Assembly (NCBI GenBank): GCA_019639175.1
Contig: JAHBSK010000008.1
Location: 1 to 64,000 of the forward strand
From: Acidobacteriota bacterium
GTDB lineage: Bacteria > Acidobacteriota > Blastocatellia > Pyrinomonadales > Pyrinomonadaceae
DNA length: 64,000 nucleotides
Reading direction: 5' to 3'
The notes below the pieces were generated by a model, which was not told where the DNA came from, searched no databases, and worked only from the letters and a program-made list of their open reading frames with translations. Below, in pieces: positions 19,157 through 27,388 of this stretch; position 1 is the first letter of the stretch; each line of letters starts with the position of its first letter. The translations under genes were made by a program, and so were the position numbers.

Positions 19157-20329
19157 TTATCCCAGTTCCTTATCAAGCTCCTCAGATGTCATATCCTGGA
19201 TTAGAGATCTTTGAATGAGATCCCCTTTTTGATTAGCAAAAAGACCCCGTTCGAACGCCTTGAATATTGCATTTCTTGCGCGTTTGTTTACATTCCTTGG
19301 AGTCCGACGCTCCATATTTGTAAATAGTAGTTGCAGAGCATCCTTTTCAAAAGGAAAGTAGTCCCGTCCTTTGGTGGTAAGAGTCTTCCTATCGGATGCA
19401 GCGTAGATTTCAAGTAATTCCTTCGTATAATCGAGCATCTCATCTTCGGTCAGTTCATCAAAGAAAACACTTTGCGTAACTCTGTCCACGAGATATTTTC
19501 CTAGGACAAGTTCTATCTCTTCAAACTCTTCAGATGAACTCAATGTGAAGTTCAAGAAAAGTGTAAAGAAGAAGGGAACCCTATCGACAAGTTCGCGGAG
19601 GCCCTGTCCAAAAGGACGATATTGAGCAGGAGCGAAGTATATGAAATCCTCCATTTCATCTAACCATAGGCACACTCGACTGTGTTGGGTTAAGTCGTGC
19701 GATTCAGAAAGACCTGTGAGACACTGAAAAACTCCTGCAATCACTCGAAAATAATCTTGAGTCTTATCGATGTTCCGATTCAGCTTTAATTTTCGCAACT
19801 CGCTGTTGGTACATTTTCCGATAAAGTAAGCATCAAGAAGTTGATTGGGTTCCTCATCTCCGAGTCGAAGCAATGCTTCGGTTAGATCCTGACTGACAAG
19901 CGTTCGGCGAAGTGCCTGACGCACTGCATCAAAACCCAGATGATCAATCTCCCGGCGAATAACATCACGAAGATTATCGAGCCCAATGTACTCCATCACA
20001 TCGATATAAAAATCGCGATCTGGTTTTCCGGTCTCCTTAGGAGTCGGCACGCGCAAAACATGGATTTCTTTCACACCTGGGTTCTGCGTCGGCCAGTTAC
20101 TAATCTCGCTGAAGTAGAGAGATGCGTGGGTCTTACCGCCGCCAACCGGCCCACGGGCAAGTATTACTTGGGTCGGAGCAGAACCCCGAGCTTCCTTAAG
20201 AATCCGATCAAAGTCACTCTTAAGGTTCCGCATACCGGCCCAAACTGCTTTCGCAGGATCGTCCGGTGGCGACATTGGAAACGGGTTCTCTTTCAAACCC
20301 AATTTGGACCAATCAATTTCGTAGATCAT
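19157..20329 (-). CDS. P-loop ATPase, last gene of Ssp-like defence operon (SspH position)
   Basis: The protein has 390 residues. Walker A is GPVGGGKTH at about residues 60-68, and Walker B is in VCLWLDEMEDF. The N-terminus (GLKENPFPMSP) is typical of AAA-type ATPases in which a short conserved loop precedes the P-loop. It overlaps the upstream PIN-domain gene by 4 bp and is the last of six co-oriented genes. In published SspBCD-SspFGH cassettes three genes follow sspBCD and are needed to damage unmodified DNA; by order this would be the third. The assignment to SspH is positional. It may energise or recruit the neighbouring PIN-like nuclease. Confidence 0.7.
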   Translation of the reverse strand: MIYEIDWSKLGLKENPFPMSPPDDPAKAVWAGMRNLKSDFDRILKEARGSAPTQVILARGPVGGGKTHASLYFSEISNWPTQNPGVKEIHVLRVPTPKETGKPDRDFYIDVMEYIGLDNLRDVIRREIDHLGFDAVRQALRRTLVSQDLTEALLRLGDEEPNQLLDAYFIGKCTNSELRKLKLNRNIDKTQDYFRVIAGVFQCLTGLSESHDLTQHSRVCLWLDEMEDFIYFAPAQYRPFGQGLRELVDRVPFFFTLFLNFTLSSSEEFEEIELVLGKYLVDRVTQSVFFDELTEDEMLDYTKELLEIYAASDRKTLTTKGRDYFPFEKDALQLLFTNMERRTPRNVNKRARNAIFKAFERGLFANQKGDLIQRSLIQDMTSEELDKELG

Positions 20330-20961
20330 AATAGGCTTCGAATCTTAGGCTGTGGCAGCACTCTGAGCAACGTATTGGAGTCACTTATGTATCGTCGGTA
20401 CTTCTGCAATCTCTGAGTAGCTTCAGCCTGAACACCTCCCATTCTCGCATTGACCTTTCTCAAATCCGAGTCAGTTTGAGCAAAAGGATACTTCGGAAAG
20501 ACAACAGTATGAATGTATACTAACAGATCCAACGATGTCCATACGGTTGTCATTTGAAACCTTTGCTCAAACCATGAAATAAATCCGCGATGGGCATTGA
20601 AATCGTCTGAAAGAAGGATCGCATGACCGATATGCCGTCTTCGCGTTTTATACAAAGCCAAGCAACAATTATATCGTTCTCCACGACTTTTCGCTTGGTT
20701 TCCACTAGAACTAAAGCTATGGAAAAGGTGTCCCTCATACTCTGTCTGCCTATTGAATCGTTGTGAGAAACGTCTCACAAAAGCCGCGATTTGAGTATCA
20801 TAACCCTGACACAAATTCTTGCGACGCCTTACCTCTAGTGGTATCTCGGTTGAAACATGAACTGTAAAGAGTCTCGGAAGTAGATCAGTTATGTGATTAG
20901 TCCCGATAAATACATCGGAAAGATTGAGTAGAGATGAGGTGTCAGGAATTATCGTTGCCAT
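20326..20961 (-). CDS. PIN-domain-like nuclease, defence operon (SspG position)
   Basis: The protein has 211 residues. It opens with IPDTSSLLNL, the first conserved Asp of PIN domains; a central RGERYNC supplies the expected Glu; HAILLSDDFNAHRG supplies the later Asp pair. A basic region lies in the middle (VRRFSQRFNRQ). PIN domains are Mg-dependent nucleases, usually against RNA, although some cut DNA. The gene is coupled to the ATPase by a 4-bp overlap and lies 30 bp after the winged-helix gene. As the only obvious extra nuclease in the operon it is the likely effector. The family assignment rests on these motifs read by eye. Confidence 0.65.
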   Translation of the reverse strand: MATIIPDTSSLLNLSDVFIGTNHITDLLPRLFTVHVSTEIPLEVRRRKNLCQGYDTQIAAFVRRFSQRFNRQTEYEGHLFHSFSSSGNQAKSRGERYNCCLALYKTRRRHIGHAILLSDDFNAHRGFISWFEQRFQMTTVWTSLDLLVYIHTVVFPKYPFAQTDSDLRKVNARMGGVQAEATQRLQKYRRYISDSNTLLRVLPQPKIRSLL

Positions 20962-20991
20962 TTCAAATGTTGAGTGCAGGTAGTTGATGAT

Positions 20992-22101
20992 TTACGCAGG
21001 ACGGACGATTAAGTACGACTCATTCTCACGGTATGAAAAACGTACATCATAAGTAAAATTGGAATCGTTGGCTCTTTCCTCAAGTTCTTTCCGTAAGCTG
21101 TAAGTATCGACCCATATTTTATTTTTGCTCGCGAGTTTCAATGCGATATATATTAACGCGGGCTGCAAGGAAACTTTCGGGGCCGAAGATGTGCGTAAGA
21201 GATCAAATGCCTCCTGAGTCTCCTGAAGGAGATGTCCATCCATCTCGGCCTTCGACAGATCCGACCATTTCTTGCCCACAACACGGGCAAGTATTGTTCC
21301 CATTGTGGAAAAGAACCCCTCATTCATCCATCGAGCATCCGGATACCTGAAGCCGTTTCGGTCGGACAACCTTCTCAACATTTTATTTCCTGCGTCTGTA
21401 AGATTAGTGCGTTTTTGACCTGTCGTAGTGATTTCGACCAAACCGATATCAACTAGCCAGTTTAAGCGTGGCGGGACTATGCTTTCAGCGTATCGCTTCG
21501 GACTAGACCAGGTTCGTGAAACAGTGTTCCTCACCGCCAAGATTTCTTGGGCTACCCGCTCGCGTTCCGCTGAAATTCGTGCATCTAGAAAACGGAGGTA
21601 ATGGTCTTGAAAGCTCTCCTGCAAAGTAGATAGTTTCGTGTCAGGCTTCGCTTTTAGAAGATTAAGAACGGTAAACAATCGATCGGTGTCTTTTGCGACA
21701 AGCCAGTAAAAGTAAGTAAGTTTTTCAGCGACGGAGAGCTTGAAGGGGTTTGGAGTACGACGCGCAGCGATAAAAGGTAAAACGACTTTACCAAATCTAG
21801 TAACCCTATAAGCACCAGCTACTTTTGCTACTAGTCCCAGTGAGACTGAGAATTCAGTATAATTCCTCACTCCACTCTTCATTCTGGTTGATTTGATCAA
21901 GCCTTGAGGATTTATATAGGCGCTAAGATCTTCTTGATGCACCTCACTCCACTTCTGTATTCGATCATACAGTAATGTTTCACTAAGAGTGCGGTTGCCA
22001 AGTATCGAAAGAATCGCCGACACGTACCCAAGACGGCGAACCTGTGTGTTTATCTCAGTGATTCCTATTTGGTACGATGGCATACGAATCAATAATGGCA
22101 T
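20992..22101 (-). CDS. Winged-helix-like protein of the defence operon (SspF position)
   Basis: The protein has 369 residues, with an alternative start at Met7 (22083). It overlaps the end of the PAPS-reductase-like gene by 13 bp. Two regions look like winged-helix folds: residues about 20-105 (TLSETLLYDRIQKW to YRVTRFGKVVLPF) and about 205-245 (PRLNWLVDIGLVEITTTGQKR), the latter with the wing-like TNLTDAGNKML. No catalytic motif is visible. By position it corresponds to the first effector-module gene after sspBCD, and it may bind DNA and bridge modification and restriction modules. This is inference; I do not recognise the protein itself. Confidence 0.6.
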   Translation of the reverse strand: MPLLIRMPSYQIGITEINTQVRRLGYVSAILSILGNRTLSETLLYDRIQKWSEVHQEDLSAYINPQGLIKSTRMKSGVRNYTEFSVSLGLVAKVAGAYRVTRFGKVVLPFIAARRTPNPFKLSVAEKLTYFYWLVAKDTDRLFTVLNLLKAKPDTKLSTLQESFQDHYLRFLDARISAERERVAQEILAVRNTVSRTWSSPKRYAESIVPPRLNWLVDIGLVEITTTGQKRTNLTDAGNKMLRRLSDRNGFRYPDARWMNEGFFSTMGTILARVVGKKWSDLSKAEMDGHLLQETQEAFDLLRTSSAPKVSLQPALIYIALKLASKNKIWVDTYSLRKELEERANDSNFTYDVRFSYRENESYLIVRPA

Positions 22102-22877
22102 TGAACACAGGGTAACGTATCGTCCTCGTCATCCAATACCTCGGAAAGTACATCAACTAATGCACGGCTTCTGTTTTCAATTTGCCTTTGTGCGAGCATT
22201 CTCTCGTGGTCGGCAATAACCTCTTTCTTTCGAGCCAAAAGTTCCGAAAGCGTTTCGCCTTGGCTCCAGGTGTAATGTCTTCCATCCGAATGGGACTCTT
22301 CATATTTAACAGCCTCTCGAAACTTATTAGGGTGCCTTTCGGCAAGCATTACCCATTCGAATTTCCTCTGAAAGAAACAAAAACTGCATCCAGAACGAGT
22401 TCGCCAGGAATAGTATTCCGGTAAGCCGATCTTATAGTCCTCAAGTATCTTGACTACATCTTTCTTTTCGAACCCACGCTCTCGAAACGGAAAGCGAACC
22501 GTAATATTCGGTTTGCTGCTCTTGTAACCTTCTCTTTCGGGTTCGTCAGATCTTATGGCGACATAGCTGACAGCCTCATCGCTCCCAACGAATTGTTCAA
22601 AGGGCAAAATCTTAAGCTGTCTTGTACACCATCGAACCTGTGGGGACGGCAACATGCCTCCGTAGACATCGAGCCAGTGATCAAATCCGCGTTCGGCGCT
22701 TAGAAAATGTATCTTGATATTTAACCGAGAGCGGAGGCGATCAAGGAAGTCGTAAGTTTCCTGAAGTTCCTTATGAGTATCACAAAAGAAATACTCCATT
22801 TCAGGAACCTCCTTATGCATGAGTACTGCGAGTGCGGCACTATCCTTTCCGCCGGACAGCCCTAATACGTGGCGCAT
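22089..22877 (-). CDS. sspD: PAPS-reductase/ATP-pyrophosphatase family protein, SspD/DndC-like
   Basis: From the start at 22877 the protein has 262 residues (RHVLGLSGGKDSAAL). A longer frame to 23000 lies inside the upstream gene and adds no conserved sequence. The PP-loop SGGKDS at about residues 8-13 is the ATP-pyrophosphatase signature. Later Cys residues (RWCTRQ, and CSFCFF in the second half) fit the iron-sulfur cluster of DndC/SspD proteins, which activate DNA for sulfur incorporation. A PAPS reductase of assimilation would lack the long C-terminal extension. It lies between the large ATPase and the winged-helix gene and overlaps both. Confidence 0.8.
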   Translation of the reverse strand: MRHVLGLSGGKDSAALAVLMHKEVPEMEYFFCDTHKELQETYDFLDRLRSRLNIKIHFLSAERGFDHWLDVYGGMLPSPQVRWCTRQLKILPFEQFVGSDEAVSYVAIRSDEPEREGYKSSKPNITVRFPFRERGFEKKDVVKILEDYKIGLPEYYSWRTRSGCSFCFFQRKFEWVMLAERHPNKFREAVKYEESHSDGRHYTWSQGETLSELLARKKEVIADHERMLAQRQIENRSRALVDVLSEVLDDEDDTLPCVQCHY

Positions 22878-25800
22878 TTTTGTCCTCCTCTTTCTGCTCA
22901 GTTTTGCTGAATACTCGTCCAGTGTTCGGATCGAGTATTCGTTCGACCAAAGTTGCCAATACTGCTTTCTGCTGCAGTTTATCGTCTGGCATTTTATCAA
23001 GCAAGTCGGTGGCCTTTTTCTCGATCAAGACCCTTTGGGTTTCGTCTATCCATGCAATATCGTGAAGATCCGTTCCATCCGTTCTGACTATTGATATCCT
23101 TTTCGCCTCCGCCGCACCGGACCACATTGATGTGTTGCTCTTGTATATTGCTTCAAGGTGCTTGAATCTACAAGAGATGTCCGCAAGGGTAAACTCAAAT
23201 AATTCCGCGTCGGAGTCAGTCCACGATTCAACAGGTTTGTCGGCAATTACCATAAACAAAGCTTCCAACCAGTCCTCATCGCTGTTGCCGACTTCCGTCG
23301 CTGCGAAAATGAAACGAGAAAGAGCCGGTTCTATACTGCGGCCCTTGAGATAGCTAGCCCTCGTTCTAAGATCTTCGCGAAGCTTACTTATGTCCTGTTT
23401 CACGCCAAATGCCTCGTAAAGATAGGTTCGACATTTGTTCAGTAAGACTTCATAAGCCTCCCTTATTTCCTTCAACGCCAAAGTCAGTTTTGATCGAAAT
23501 TGCCGCGGCAAATCAGGATCAACTGCGTTGTCCGTAGTGAAAGGCGAAAAACCACAGGCCCGAGGAAGCAGTTCGAAAAGGAGATGATCCGGTTCCGGTG
23601 CTTGCAGCAACACTTTTCGAACCTCCAAAGCAACGTTTGAGAGCTTACTTGTGTTCTGCGAATAGCGCGGCAGCTTGCGGGCAAACCGAAGAAGCGGAGT
23701 TACAACACTCAGGATTGACTTGTTTCGGATCGATTCCGGCAGGCCGACTCCTTTTAGGAGTATATTTTCCACCTCCCTGAAAACATCGGCCCTTACTCCA
23801 GTAACTTTGAAGTGCTTTACCGAAAAACGCGATGCATCTTTAACCAAAAGCTCAAAGTGTTCAGGTCCGAGTTGCGCGATAAAAGCTTCGTCCCGATAAA
23901 TACCGATATCATCAGAGTGAGCGATGATTACCGCAGCGAACAAGATCGGGATCAGACCCGCTTTCACGCCAAAAGGTGGCGCTTGCAATGACCCGAAGAT
24001 TCCTTCAAGTTTTCTGGTTTCTTCAACGGCTTCAAGACAATATTTTTCGATCTCATCCCAGACTTTGGCGAACCGAGGATCACTCGGGCGGCCAAACTCA
24101 TATCCTACTTCGGTGATACGATGGATGCCGGTCTTGTTCAGAACAGACTGGTAAATGCTGACCTCCGGGCCGTGTCCCGTAAGTCCAAGATTCTCCTTGT
24201 CGCCGGCCTCGATCATTGCAGCGATAACTTGTTTGCGGGCTTTAGCTCCCTGGGATGTCAGCTCCTGGCGATTTATGAGTTCATTCCAGAGAGTTATCCG
24301 ATGCTTGAAGATACTGTCGCAGAGCTTGGACAACTGCGCATTTAGCCGATTTTGAGAATTTAACGCAATGTGCTTGCCCTCAATCCAGGCATTTAGATGT
24401 TCTCTCTGATCGAAAGATCTCGAAAAACTATCATCAAGCAAGTTCCTCGCATGTGTCAGCCGATGGCGGAGTTCGCGTCGGGCAATCCCGTCGGTTGCAA
24501 GTTCATTTGATTCCTTCAGTATATCTTCAATAGCCGCATATTCAGTCGCATTCGATCTCAACGGCCCAACGTGTTTCGCATGTATCAACACAAATGGTTT
24601 TCCATCAGATGTCGACGCAGGCACCTTTTGCGGCGAAACTTCCGCTACCCAATATCCTATCAATCCAGCGCTCGTTGAGGACTTGCAGGCTAGTTCCTCG
24701 AACTGGTCCGGATCGTCAAGATATGCAGATTCAAAGTAGCGGACGGCCCCAGTCTCGTAACTATGCCTTTGAGCAACAACGGTTGCTGCTGGGTGCGAGA
24801 GTTCGAGCAAGCCAGCTAAAGTCAAACGTAACTTCTCGCGGCTTAGAGTGACAGCTCGGTCAAAATCAAAGTCAGAACCTTCCCAAAGCCGAAGCTCATC
24901 AATTTGTCGGCGATATACAAGAAGACCTCTGGCAATCAATTTCTCAATGGTATTATTCCATTTTGAGAATGCCGCCTTGTCGTTTGCGGAATCACAAAGC
25001 GAGCTGATGACAAGATCGCGGGTGGCTCTAACGGAGCCTGCGGAGCCGATAAGATTAAGGATTCCGATCGTTCTCAGTAAAAGTACGGTGTCGCGATCAT
25101 CATTTTCACGCTCATCTATAAGGTGTTTTACTTCGGCCCATCTTTGGAAATTCGGTTTCAACACCAAATTGCTCAATGACGTTTCAGTGAAATAATCGTA
25201 GAGTCTGGCGATTCGAAACAGAGGTAAGTGATCTTTCTCGATCTCGGTCTCCTCAAGGAAGATACGAAACGAATTCGGCTCATAGCTTGTCAAGAAACTG
25301 AATAGCGATCTGTCGTTTTGCGCATACCGGCTGAACAATTGCGGAAGTATAAGGGCAGTCACCGGATGAAGAGGAAACAGGTTTTCCAGCATTTTGGTGG
25401 AGATCAGCCGTCCACCAAGTTGTTCCGGCAGTTGACGGGACCAGTTTACTGCTTGCTTTCGGATGTCCCATTTATGTCGCTTGTCCGGGCGTTTCCGGAT
25501 CACTTCGGCAATAAGCTGTATCATCTGAGTTGTTGACTCAGCGAACGGGATCTCTTCGAACCGGCCCTGAATCTTAAGCCATTCGTTTCTGTCCGCAGCG
25601 CCTAAATTAACACCATACTCAGAAAAAGAGTGATGCAGAATCCCTAGAAGGTAAATCGGCGATCGGCTACCTTGCGGGAGTTCCTGGAGCTGCTGGAGTA
25701 GGTACAGGTCACTGGAGCTCTGATTCTGAACGGCATACTCCAGCGATCTACCCATCTCATCTATTAAAATAAAGAGTCCCGCCCCGCCAAAGTCCGAAAC

Positions 25801-26367
25801 ATTTCTAACAATCCGAAGAACTTCCGAGGACGATACCTCTTTCCCGTCGCTGAGTTCATCGCTGATTCTAACGACTTCGCGCAGGAGAGCATCTTTCTTT
25901 TTTTTATCTCTTCCTTTATAGGTGTCAAGTGTGTTACGAGTTGCACGGAGAAGTGTCTTACTGATCGATTCTCGTTCTGCCGTGACCGGAGCAAACAGCA
26001 CACCTTCTCTCAGGCCTTTTATTTCCGATTCTGCTAATAGGCCATCCGCCGCAGCCTTAGACAGTTTCTTTCGTGCAACTTCTCTAAGTGGATCCGTTTT
26101 TGGCGCAAAAACTGAAGACAGAAAGTGAGCAAAAGCGGATTTCCCGGTACCATAGACCCCGGTCAGCACCCAAAATCGGGACAAATCGTCCGACATGCCT
26201 GACGTAATGCGACCGAAGCAGTGAGCGGCTCGTTCCGTTATTATATAGTCGTCAAGACACTCGACACTTGCCATATCTCTTTCGAGATTCACCGATCGCG
26301 TATATCGGTGATTGATCTCAAAAAAGTCAGCGAGATATCTGTTCGTCGATGATTTAGTCTTCGCCAT
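22840..26367 (-). CDS. sspC: Large P-loop ATPase, SspC-like
   Basis: The protein has 1175 residues. Walker A is GVYGTGKS at residues 70-77; a Walker B-like LFILIDEMG occurs near residue 205. The rest is long and mostly helical, with no nuclease motif that I can see. Large single-P-loop ATPases of this kind occur in the BREX (BrxC/PglY) and Ssp phosphorothioation systems. Here it lies between a DUF4007-like gene and a PAPS-reductase-like gene, the order sspB-sspC-sspD. It overlaps the upstream gene by 14 bp and the downstream one by 38 bp, so the three are one transcription unit. Confidence 0.75.
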   Translation of the reverse strand: MAKTKSSTNRYLADFFEINHRYTRSVNLERDMASVECLDDYIITERAAHCFGRITSGMSDDLSRFWVLTGVYGTGKSAFAHFLSSVFAPKTDPLREVARKKLSKAAADGLLAESEIKGLREGVLFAPVTAERESISKTLLRATRNTLDTYKGRDKKKKDALLREVVRISDELSDGKEVSSSEVLRIVRNVSDFGGAGLFILIDEMGRSLEYAVQNQSSSDLYLLQQLQELPQGSRSPIYLLGILHHSFSEYGVNLGAADRNEWLKIQGRFEEIPFAESTTQMIQLIAEVIRKRPDKRHKWDIRKQAVNWSRQLPEQLGGRLISTKMLENLFPLHPVTALILPQLFSRYAQNDRSLFSFLTSYEPNSFRIFLEETEIEKDHLPLFRIARLYDYFTETSLSNLVLKPNFQRWAEVKHLIDERENDDRDTVLLLRTIGILNLIGSAGSVRATRDLVISSLCDSANDKAAFSKWNNTIEKLIARGLLVYRRQIDELRLWEGSDFDFDRAVTLSREKLRLTLAGLLELSHPAATVVAQRHSYETGAVRYFESAYLDDPDQFEELACKSSTSAGLIGYWVAEVSPQKVPASTSDGKPFVLIHAKHVGPLRSNATEYAAIEDILKESNELATDGIARRELRHRLTHARNLLDDSFSRSFDQREHLNAWIEGKHIALNSQNRLNAQLSKLCDSIFKHRITLWNELINRQELTSQGAKARKQVIAAMIEAGDKENLGLTGHGPEVSIYQSVLNKTGIHRITEVGYEFGRPSDPRFAKVWDEIEKYCLEAVEETRKLEGIFGSLQAPPFGVKAGLIPILFAAVIIAHSDDIGIYRDEAFIAQLGPEHFELLVKDASRFSVKHFKVTGVRADVFREVENILLKGVGLPESIRNKSILSVVTPLLRFARKLPRYSQNTSKLSNVALEVRKVLLQAPEPDHLLFELLPRACGFSPFTTDNAVDPDLPRQFRSKLTLALKEIREAYEVLLNKCRTYLYEAFGVKQDISKLREDLRTRASYLKGRSIEPALSRFIFAATEVGNSDEDWLEALFMVIADKPVESWTDSDAELFEFTLADISCRFKHLEAIYKSNTSMWSGAAEAKRISIVRTDGTDLHDIAWIDETQRVLIEKKATDLLDKMPDDKLQQKAVLATLVERILDPNTGRVFSKTEQKEEDKNAPRIRAVRRKG

Positions 26368-27298
26368 AATACGTATCCAAAATCTCGCTCGCTAGCGTCA
26401 GAGCGTCCTTGCGAAACGACATTTGTATAACCCCCGCCATATCTGAGATTGAAATTTCCTCGAATTTCGTGGCGACGTCGTCAACGGCACTATAAACCGC
26501 ACTTTCCGTCAGTTTGAATACCTGTCCCGGTCCACTGGTCGCATAGGTTAAGTTGGAAAGCGAGATGGTCTTTTGAGAAGGGCTGATCCCAAAAACGAAT
26601 TCCAGCGCGGCCGCTACAATAATTTCGGACGGCAGGCTTGATTTCGAGCCGTGTCGAAACTGATGAAGACGCGAGTCCCCGCTCATCTGAATCAACTTCA
26701 GTTCGACGAATGGACAATCTATGTTTTCATCGCTTACAGGCCTATCTTTGAGTTGCTCCGTATACATTCGTAGAATACACTGGACATCCTTCTGGAGTGA
26801 CGATTCCGAAATCGTCAGACCATTTTGATCTCGAAATCGAGCCAGTTCGGCTTGAACGTCGTCGGAACTGAACTCCGACTTTCGGATGTCATTAAAGACG
26901 ATATCCCACGCGGTTGCCATACACGGTGCCTTTAGAAGATTCCAGTGAAGTAGCCACAGCGAAGCGGGATCCTCAAGCCAGGGATCCCATCCCTTTTTTG
27001 AAAGCAATTTAAGGCCGAACGCGGTCGGTCGATACTCGGATGAGCGACTCCTGTCCTGCTTGACCGGTTCGATCAACTTAAACGCTGTGCACCAATAACG
27101 AATTGCTTGGCCCATGTTCTTTCCTACACCGAGTTCGAGATGGGCGTCCGACATAGTAAAAATATCAGGTCGGTCCTGCACCGCGTCAAATCCCTTTTTT
27201 AGCCAACTGTGACGTGGGTGAAAGGTCTCATGGCGAGAAAAAAAAACGCCGCCGGTCAGGGCAGGCCGGATAGGAGCGATGGCCGGAGAGTTTGACAT
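26354..27298 (-). CDS. sspB: DUF4007 family protein, SspB-like
   Basis: From Met at 27298 the protein has 314 residues; the frame extends to 27349 but the extra 17 residues are unlikely. The N-terminal motif FSRHETFHPRHSWLKKGFDAV, with LGVGKNMGQAIRYWCTAF soon after, is characteristic of DUF4007 proteins, which sit beside PAPS-reductase-like genes. SspB of the Ssp system, a DNA nickase needed for single-strand phosphorothioation, belongs to this family as far as I recall. I see no obvious nuclease active site. It is the first gene of the operon, divergent from the GHKL ATPase across about 90 bp that must hold both promoters. Confidence 0.75.
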   Translation of the reverse strand: MSNSPAIAPIRPALTGGVFFSRHETFHPRHSWLKKGFDAVQDRPDIFTMSDAHLELGVGKNMGQAIRYWCTAFKLIEPVKQDRSRSSEYRPTAFGLKLLSKKGWDPWLEDPASLWLLHWNLLKAPCMATAWDIVFNDIRKSEFSSDDVQAELARFRDQNGLTISESSLQKDVQCILRMYTEQLKDRPVSDENIDCPFVELKLIQMSGDSRLHQFRHGSKSSLPSEIIVAAALEFVFGISPSQKTISLSNLTYATSGPGQVFKLTESAVYSAVDDVATKFEEISISDMAGVIQMSFRKDALTLASEILDTYYGED

Positions 27299-27388
27299 TT
27301 GTTGAAAGAAAAGTAACTTATTCCAAGATTTCTGAACATAGTATATCATAATAATATGTAAAATCCTTGGATTGATCGAACCCTAATT

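Noticed and set aside
18600..19160. Left attachment site as a direct copy of the tRNA-Pro 3' end
   Set aside because: I searched by eye for GATTTGAACTC and neighbouring bases on both strands and found no copy here.
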